NCBI GenBank assembly: GCA_038373885.1
Contig: JAWZYV010018255.1
Location: 496,001-560,000 of the forward strand
Direction of reading: 5' to 3'
Origin: Cheiracanthium punctorium
Lineage: Eukaryota > Arthropoda > Arachnida > Araneae > Cheiracanthiidae
DNA length: 64,000 nucleotides
Shown here piece after piece: positions 56,135 to 64,000 of the stretch. Position numbers and translations under genes: made by a program. Within the stretch, counting starts at the first letter, position 1. Every line of letters starts with the position of its first letter. The notes beneath the pieces were generated by a model. That model saw only the letters and a list, made by a program, of their open reading frames with translations. It was not told where the DNA came from and ran no database searches.

Positions 56135-56355
56135 CTTTTTGAAACACAGTTGTGTAAGGACTAGAGCATTGTGCTGCAGTGCCACAGATCCGTGGTTCGA
56201 ATCCAGAGATTGGCAAGGTTGACTCGGCTTTTGATCCCTTGAGTGGGTCGATATGCTTCCGTACTCTTGAGTCTGTGGTCGCGAAGACGTGGATGGGCAG
56301 CGCAGGCCAAAGGGGCAGCAAGCGGGCTGTTGCTCCAATATTTAGTTTTAACATT
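56135..56355 (+). mobile_element. tRNA-like SINE body following the 5S-like head
   Basis: 'ggttcgaatcc' at 56194-56204 is a perfect B-box consensus. 'tgtaaggactagag' upstream is A-box-like. The body 'ggcaaggttgactcggcttt' to 'gagtgggtcgat' matches, in reverse, the SINE at 57095-57295 ('gcaaggttgacttagccttt'). The right end is near 56350, without a clear A-tail. The 60-90-codon frames across it on both strands are meaningless. Confidence 0.65.
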
Positions 56356-57094
56356 TCATAACGATTTCCACACTTAGGATGTCCAATTAAAAAAAACAGT
56401 GTAGTTAAAATAAAATCTAAAACTATTTTGTTTTAGCTTAAAATAAAAATGCTTGGATATTATATTTGAAACATTAGAGTGAGTTATCCAGTTTTACCTC
56501 CCTCTTTTTTTCTAATTTTCTATTAAAACAACCCATTTCATAACAAAATTGCGAGGTTTTAAACCAAGATAATAATGTATTTTAAACAAATTCGGTAAAT
56601 TTATTTAATTTGAATACTTTTTTTTAAATATATCAGTCTCCATAAAAAAGGTATCAACATATATATGTATGTTGCACATTATGAAGATCATGCTAGCAGT
56701 ATATGTTTTGGATTTCTTCATATAGAAAGAGGTTATTAAATTATAAAAAATGGATGACAGGTACTTATAGTGTATCTCAATGTTTTCCATTAATAAAACA
56801 AAGTACATTTTCCTTTCAGAAAATAGATGGCGTCTTTTATCTGCAAGAATGTATACTTATTGACTGAAACTCGTGAGTTTTGTAGGGCATTGACTTCTGT
56901 AAAAAAATAAGAGTCATTTCAGTTTGCTAAAGAATAGAAAATGATTAAACTTAGATGTCCAATAATTCATCGAAATGAAAAAATATTTTTATAACACTTA
57001 CTAAAAAAAAGAAAAGGCAGTAATGCTAAAAATAGTGTATACATTAAAAATAAGCTACTTATAATGTTTGCTCTGATTTTCGATCTACGCCAGC
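56356..57094. other. AT-rich interval without recognisable gene
   Basis: No gene or element recognised. Confidence 0.5.
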
Positions 57095-57295
57095 TAAGTG
57101 TTGATAACGATACACATTCCCTAGTGTTTATTTCCTAAGCAAGATAACTCCCCATCCTATCGATTCACTGAAGGAATGAAAGGCTAAGTCAACCTTGCTT
57201 AGTTCTGGAATCAAACTCCTGACCTGTGGCTCTTCAGGACAACGCGTTAAACATTGCATCAATGGGATTCAACCCATGAACTTTATGAATGGAAA
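57095..57295 (-). mobile_element. tRNA-like SINE, second copy of the family
   Basis: On the minus strand the B-box-like 'ggagtttgattcc' is at 57219-57207, followed by 'agcaaggttgacttagcctt' and 'tcattccttcagtgaatcga', paralleling 56209-56252 of the other copy. An A-box-like region lies at 57250-57265. No 5S-like head is seen in front of this copy. Non-coding. Confidence 0.6.
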
Positions 57296-57544
57296 TAAGA
57301 TAAAATACTAAAGACTACTACATCACGGACAATATCCATGAATTTTTGACCATGAGTTCGTCACTTATATCCATCTCTCAAATATAAAAGTGGTCTATTC
57401 TATTCAGAAATTCTATCTCTTAAAAGTAACAAGTTGAGCAACCGAGTAAACCCATGTTCTTCCAGAATTATCAGTCATTGTTATTCGCAATATAAATTCA
57501 AAACTTATTAGTTGCACGTTAATTGATAAATGTATTTGTTCAAG
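57296..57544. other. AT-rich spacer
   Basis: No gene or element recognised. Confidence 0.5.
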
Positions 57545-57722
57545 GATAAAAGAATTTAGTTATGATTTACTAAAAACATAACTAAATTCCTAGCCTTTAG
57601 TAAATCAAAAAAATTACTAAAAGCCTGTTTCTAGGCTTTTAGTAATTTTTAATTTGCTTAGGTAGGCTGGTATTAGCTGGTATTTGCTTAGGTAGGTGCT
57701 AGGCTTTTAGTAATTTTTATTT
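57545..57722. repeat. Cluster of perfect hairpins and repeated arms
   Basis: 'tttagttatg' and 'cataactaaa' pair around 'atttactaaaaa' (57557-57588). 'aaaaattactaaaagcct' (57610) pairs perfectly with 'aggcttttagtaattttt' (57633-57650) around a 5-base loop. The same arm 'taggcttttagtaatttt' recurs at 57702. 'tttgcttaggtagg' occurs at 57653 and 57684. This is compact, young inverted/direct repeat structure with no coding sequence. Confidence 0.85.
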
Positions 57723-57934
57723 TTTATTTTTTGCTAGGATAATTATATGCAATTCGTCTGTAATTCTTCTTATATGTATTAACCCTGATTACGTATAAGA
57801 ACGTATTTTATAAAAGAAATATTCCAAATGTCAATACATTTTTTTCGTCCTCTCACTAACCGAATTATTTTATATTTTAAATGTAATTTAAAATTTATGA
57901 ATCTGGAAATGTTGACTTTTGAACGACTTAAAGG

Positions 57935-58036
57935 TATTTGAATATTTGAATAGAGATTTGAATAGAGATTAATTAATTCGTCTTGTATTTGAATATTTGA
58001 ATAGAGATTTGAATAGAGATTAATTAATTCGTCTTG
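57935..58036 (+). repeat. 51-bp unit, two identical tandem copies
   Basis: 57935-57985 and 57986-58036 are identical; the unit contains 'tttgaatagagatttgaata' and ends 'aattcgtcttg' plus t. It is followed by a TA/TG microsatellite. Confidence 0.95.
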
Positions 58037-58039
58037 TAA

Positions 58040-58091
<52 letters not shown>
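58037..58091. repeat. (TA)n(TG)n compound microsatellite
   Basis: About 11 TA units followed by about 15 TG units. The Thr/His-repeat antisense frame across it is an artefact. Confidence 0.95.
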
Positions 58092-58093
<2 letters not shown>

Positions 58094-61000
58094 TCGATAA
58101 TACATTTTTTAAATTTTCAGATCTGTCTTCTACTAATATCTAATGTAAGGTGCAGAAAAGAAATTATTAAATGCTGTTTGATTAGATTTATGATGTATTA
58201 TAATTGTGATTCAATTTAAATTTCTGAAAATAGGGATTTCAGAGATAGTTAATTTAAATTATCGCAAAGTTTTAAAAATTCAATCCGAATAAAAATTTTA
58301 AAAATATATTATGATGCTAACTTTCTACCTCGACTTAAATAAAAATGCCAGAACTAATTTATTATGAAAAGTATGCATAAATAAAACCCAAAATAACACA
58401 TTGCCACTAGGGAGTAAATTTCCATCTTTTGTTTAGATTATTGCCCAAAAAGCCTCGATAAATACGCAAATGAAAGAAAAGTATTCAACAAGCGAAATTA
58501 ATGAGGCGCAATTAATTTGCATGAAAATTCATACCTTCTATTAATTTTCTAAATTGTCCGGAAATTTAATTATGGAAAAGGAACCCCGTGACGCATAAAA
58601 ATATTTTTGTGTTCAGTTTTTTACCATTGTTCCCAACATCAAAGGCATATTTAAATCATTAATTTGATTATCTTATTTGTTAGGACTGGCAAAGAAGTTA
58701 TGCGGGCAGTTACATAGATATTAATTAAACACTAATTCCTTTTCTGTACTAAAGTATAGTAATTAATTAAGTATTTTAGTGATCCAAAAATAGCATTTTA
58801 AAGGACAAATGCACTCGCATGGTATTTAATCAATTAAATGATATCAAATTTAGAATATTTTCTATATTTAATTTTTTTCATAGGTATTTAACAAAATAAA
58901 TATTATTTTATGAATTATTTTTATCTGTAATACATATATTACAAAAGGATACTGTTTGAGATATTTTCTCTAATTAAATACTATGTAAGAATAGTGTATC
59001 CAAGCTCGCATGCTATTCAAACGTGACGATTCTTTTGGTATCTCTAATTTATCCTATTAATTACTAGAATCCTTCTTTGCAAAATGAATTTGTCTACATT
59101 ATACATTTACAAACTGCTAAGATGAAACACTGAAGATATCTTAAAACTAATACTCTGTGACATTAATGCAATTTGAAAAATACAATTTTAAACTAATTGA
59201 ATCTGTAAATAAATCACCACCAAGTACATTTTTATATTAAATAAATTTTAAACGCAGTTTGGATTTCAATTTTTGATTCCCAGCAATAGCTTTTCAAATA
59301 ACGTCAAGAACAATCGCTCACCATAACTGTAATAATGGAGTATAAATTAGATAAACGCTTTTGGGCAATAGAATTTTCAGGAAAATCTGATATTTTCATG
59401 GTAAAATTCTTATGAAAAAGCAAATGTAAGGAAATTTCAAAATGATTTCTTACTATTATGAGGGTGTAGAGAATCAGGCTAGATATCACCAATCTCTTCA
59501 ATCCGAACATCACCAATTTCTTCTATCAAGGTTTATGAAGAGATTTTCTTCATGAGTACCTTACAGTTGGTATAGTGAAAGTAGAAGTGCATTGATGTTA
59601 ATAGTATTGTCATAAAGACGTCTTTGATTGATTTAATATTGATTAATTATAGATTGATTTAATTTTTTTAATATCAAACTCTAATTAGTGGATTCCGGTT
59701 TTGTGCTATGACGTGCGTATTTATTCATTTTACTTTTCTAATGTTGCAAAATGCTATATAATGTTGTATAATGATTATTTATTATGATGCATATACTAAT
59801 TTTAAAATAGTTCGCGAAAGGCAAGTAAAATGTATTTAATTTCCTGTGAGTAGCTGAAAATATTTGTTTACCCCTTCATTGAGATTACTTCGATTATATT
59901 ACTAACCTCTTTTCAAAAACCTTTTTTTATCGTTCCATTTCGATAAATAAAAACACCACTTTATTTATTACAAAAATATTGTTAAACGTTCAACGGAATA
60001 CAACAAATTTTTAATGTCTACTCAAAGCATATTTAAATATGGTATCTTTATCAATAGCAATAACGGTAAAAGAATGTTCATAGAAAATGAAATGGACTTT
60101 TTTTTCAAAAATACCATACAGAAATTATAAAGTTTAATAATGCTCAAAGTGTTATTTCTTATGAATTATTTTTCTTACTGTCAATCAGATTTTCATTGTC
60201 ATTCAGAGCTTGCGCCACTATTTGAGCAACACAATTAGTACATATTCTGGGAGATTTAAATACTTCCAATAAACCCTAAAGGTAATATGTCAAACACTGT
60301 CGAGGATGGTCCTTTTTGGCAATTTGTGGCAAAGTTTGGAGCAAAAATATTAGTTTCTAAGACCTATTTCAAGGCGTACAAAAACTTAAGTAATTTTACT
60401 TTTGAGATGCATAAAATTTTAGTAAAATGCATAACTCAATCGGGCACGCAATATTTAATTTGACGTGTTATGTGCTTTTCAATCACATATAGAAAGGAAT
60501 TTCATTTATATTTTGTATTGGTCTAATGAGCTCACATTCAAATCTAACGAACATTAAGGTGGAACTAACACATTAATTACGTGTTAAAACACGGCAGTAA
60601 AATTTATTTTAAACCCAAGCGTATTTGTGGTAAGGGTATTTATTATTATTATTATTATTAATTAATAAATATTTTTGTTTTCATTATTTACTAATAATGC
60701 TGGAACGCTGTATTTCTGAGTAATGCCCTGAATTCGTTCTGCGGCCTTAGAGCACTTGTAAGTCGGATACCCTTGTTTTAACCCTTATAAGTTGTTTGGT
60801 CACAGAGTAGCTTGGAATGATTCAATAATGAAGGAATTTATAGATTCAAGTAGGATGAGCGTAGAAATGGAATTAAGAATTGTGACATTATGGATTGGCT
60901 ACAATACAAATGTGTTCGTAATCCTGAGATCAAAGTCAAAAGATAAATGCAAATTTTATGATGTTCTCCTACGACTGAAAGAGTCAACATTGAAAAAAAT

Positions 61001-64000
61001 AAAATAATAAATTGTAACAAAATGATTTACAGTGAATTAGCATCAATTTGAAAACAATACCAAAAATTTTAAAAGTTTTTAAATATATTGGATGTCTTGA
61101 ATAATATAAGGTGTATTAAACGTTAGAACTCATTTTATGAAGGGATTTGTACATGTTTGCCATTCAGGGGAATAAAAAAAATGTTATGCTATAGATTATT
61201 TCTTCATTAAAAGTTGATATTGAAAGCCATGCTAAAGATGTTCAACAAATATCCTTTCTTTCCTCTCTCTATTGGAAGTAGAGATAAAAACTAAATGAAG
61301 CAATCAGAAATATAGGGAATTATTTTTGACTTAACACTTTTTAATGTCAGGAAAGTGAGTGCATCAGTCTTGAGAGCGAGAGAAAAATAAAATAATATGT
61401 AGATGAAAGATGTACAGTAACCAACACTCTGTTGTAAAACAAAAAGAAAAAGTATTCTACTTTGCAGGGAAAAAAACATATTTCGAAAGTAATATTTCTG
61501 AAAATATCGCACTTTTCCAATCCAAAAGTTTTTCTCTAAAGTGCGAGAAATAAAAAAAAAAATCATAAGTACTTCAATGCTCTTTTCCAGTATATTTGCA
61601 TCTTCAAACAGTTTATCGATTCTTCCCTCACAAAGCCTCTAAATTTCGCTTTTACTAAGAATGCCCGTCACAGATTTGATTTCAACATCTCACAACTTGG
61701 AATGTTTCATATGTTTAAGTTTTTACTGTTTGCAGACATTTCGAAGAAACAGAATAAACATTTTTTCGTCCTTTCTCTAAAAATTCAAAAATTGTTATCG
61801 ACAAAGCCCTTTTACATCTGTTCATGATCTGTAAGCTTTTTATTTGTCATTCTTTCGGACGGAGGCTTCCATCAGAATACCTGAAAATATGTTGTAAATT
61901 GTTTGAGAAATTTGATTTTCATGGAAATAGATACGGCACTCAAGTTGTTTTTAGAAAAGTGGTTTTTTTTTATTACAGCAAAACTCGATATATTTTTCTC
62001 TGCATTTTGCTGCAACGGCCTATAGTTTAATAACCCAATGGGCTCTGGATGTCTGAATAAATTAGTCAATAAAACTATTTCTTTCCTTTCATTGCTGAAG
62101 AGAATATCTTATTACACTGTAATAAATACAAGTTATTTTATTGCACATATTACTATAAAATAATAAAGCACGAGTGCTCCAGCTTTGGAATACAGCGCTG
62201 TCGTAAATCCCCTCACGAAATAGCGTAATGAGGTTAATAAGCCAATCATGAAGAGCGTGGTACAACACATTGACAGTCTTTACATCACAACGTGTTGGCG
62301 TTACTTTTATCCATTCCTTGTGCTATTATCTAGGTAAATTTTTTCAGTGTATTTAAGAACCTATACAAACATATTTTACTCCAATTGAATATAACATAAA
62401 TCTACCCTGTTGAGAATTCACAGTTAACTAGATCTACTGTAGGTTAAAGACGTGTTGTAAAAGTACTGTAATACTGCTAAAATATTAGAGATGAATTTAA
62501 TTTTATGCAAATGCGTTTTAGAAGAAAATGCATTTTAGTAAAAGTGGAATTAATTTATTAAAATACAACTATATTTTTTTTCTTTTCGAATAGAAAAAGT
62601 AGTACTTAAAACTTCGTGAAATCATCTTGCCGAGTTGTACATCCTTTATTCAAAAATTTTCAGGGAAAGAGCTGGAGAAGAAAGGAAGTGCAGTCTTTTG
62701 TGCTTTTTAAAATAGCTTTTTTAATTATTATTTTATTTTATTAAAAGCATATCATGCGCTTTCCCTTTAAACCTTTATTGGTACAAACGTGAATAATAAA
62801 ATGCATAATGATTAAAAATACATATTACGTATGAAATAAATTCAACTATAAAGTATTACGATTTTTTCGAGAGTATGTTACATTATATATAGCATGTTTT
62901 AGTATAAAATAAGCATCGTTCAAAAAAAATCACTTTAAAAAAGTGTACATTATTCTTTAAGATAAGTTTTGTTACGTATTGTAAAACAATTTAAGAAATA
63001 CTTTTGCGCATAAATCATAATAAAATACCATTCATATTTGGCACTGAATCTGCTGAATTTTAGATAGTCAAACAAAAAAGTCAAAGCATACATTATATCC
63101 TTTGCTAATTTATGAAGTACTTACCATAGGATTAAACAAGGCAGGCAAATCATGCAAAAGCATGTATTAATAAAATTTTCCCAGACAATGTGATTTGCCT
63201 GTGTGCAAATGCGTAGCAAAAAAATTAATCTACCCGCTCTTTTAACTGCAAAGACTCAAGTTTATCCCTGTGCCTATCGCAGCTTCCTGGCATTGTAATT
63301 TAAATATGCACGCTGAATTCGCACATGGGAGGAGGTGCTAAAACACAGGAGACAATTAACTCTCATCCATCAACAACTTTTCTGTAAAATTCTGGAATCC
63401 CATTAGTAGTACAGGCATTTTGCACGAAAATTAAACTTTTCTCAGTGTTCGCAGATTAACTTGAATATCGTGGATCTAAAATGTTACTTGTAAATTGAAA
63501 GTTTTAATTTTAATTATTCGCTGAAATTTAAAGAAGTTAGAAAAAAATGTTCCTCTAAACAAATCACTGAAAGAATACACCCGTGTGTTCCATGTATTAA
63601 AAACATCTTCATTTCATCATTAAAATAATTAGAAGTTGAGTAAGGTATCGAACTCAAATGGAACTTTTATCAGTCAAATAAAATGTTTGGATAAAATCAA
63701 TAACAAATTGTTTCTCGTGCACTTTCCTAAATAATTGTATGCCAAAAATAAAATAAACATTGAATTTTGATTATTCTATGATCGTGCTTAAAAAAGAGAA
63801 AATTAATGCTTAATTAAAATATTTCAGAAGTACATGACTATCAGTTAGGAAATTTTCATCATTTTATCCCTATTCTAGCTATATTTAGTAATATTTTAGT
63901 AGATTTAATCGCACTGAACTTATAAAATTACATATTCACATTTGGTATGACTTGAATATTAAAATAAATAACTTAATAAATACTTCATAGCTCCATGAAG
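58092..64000. other. Long AT-rich interval without recognisable gene or element
   Basis: Nearly 6 kb with no transposon termini, splice-supported exon or RNA gene that I can support. Frames of 60-91 codons (59304-59516, 60792-61007, 61291-61566, 61824-62069) have no domain. A short (TTA)n run lies at 60641-60663. The sub-segment 58390-58600 is richer in homeodomain/POU-like sites and is treated as a finding. Confidence 0.5.

Noticed and set aside
57779..58105. 108-codon antisense frame with His/Thr repeats and a repeated segment
   Set aside because: Product of the TA/TG microsatellite and the 51-bp tandem duplication.
1..64000. CRISPR array, bacterial operons, phage genes
   Set aside because: No regularly spaced repeats, no dense ORFs, no ribosome binding site pattern; the sequence is clearly eukaryotic.

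Overview
This window looks like intergenic or intronic DNA from a large, AT-rich, repeat-laden arthropod genome. An arachnid, possibly a spider, is my best guess, based on repeat types and base composition; no single-copy marker confirms it. There is no bacterial gene organisation. I found no intact protein-coding gene. The longest open frames are about 140 codons and nearly all are transposon debris or chance frames. One short open segment with good splice signals (30271-30459) is the only decent candidate for a host exon.

Layout. 1-3950: AT-rich DNA with a LINE-tail-like repeat and a Tc1/mariner-type MITE. 3958-8241: a hAT element with a perfect 8-bp target duplication, a BED-finger remnant, and a Tigger relict and a hAT MITE nested inside it. 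8430-9999: a unit bounded by ~110-bp inverted repeats. 10080-14563: GC-richer repeat, with a Tc1 element (13201-14428) inserted in another inverted-repeat element. 17053-18072: an element with ~240-bp terminal inverted repeats. 19867-20750: a degraded Tc1-like element. 23440-26340: an old unrecognised repeat ORF split by a hAT element that itself holds an antisense non-LTR retrotransposon fragment. 27021-29387: a mariner split by two other inverted-repeat elements. 31050-32110: a 5'-truncated LINE with 12-bp target duplications. 34250-38640: two piggyBac copies joined head to tail, the second split by a Helitron whose empty site survives in the first copy.

40047-40286: a tRNA-derived SINE with 15-bp target duplications. 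41683-44340: a 2.66-kb element whose termini match a second element at 51398-54008. The second sits inside a mariner and encodes fragments of a transposase-like protein family that I recognise only as uncharacterised arthropod repeat proteins. 44384-44901: a MITE inside a MITE. 45300-47560: GC-rich patches, one LTR-like. 47634-48075 and 50760-55630: mariner copies. 56014-56350: a 5S-rRNA-like sequence fused to a tRNA-like SINE body, with a second related SINE on the opposite strand at 57095-57295. 58100-64000: mainly featureless AT-rich sequence.

The elements do not cooperate in a pathway. What can be read is an order of insertion: hAT before Tigger and MITE; mariner before the TAGGRTGGA element; piggyBac duplication before the Helitron; hAT before the LINE. 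The TAGGRTGGA pair, the Helitron with its empty site, and the 5S/tRNA composite are the most informative items.
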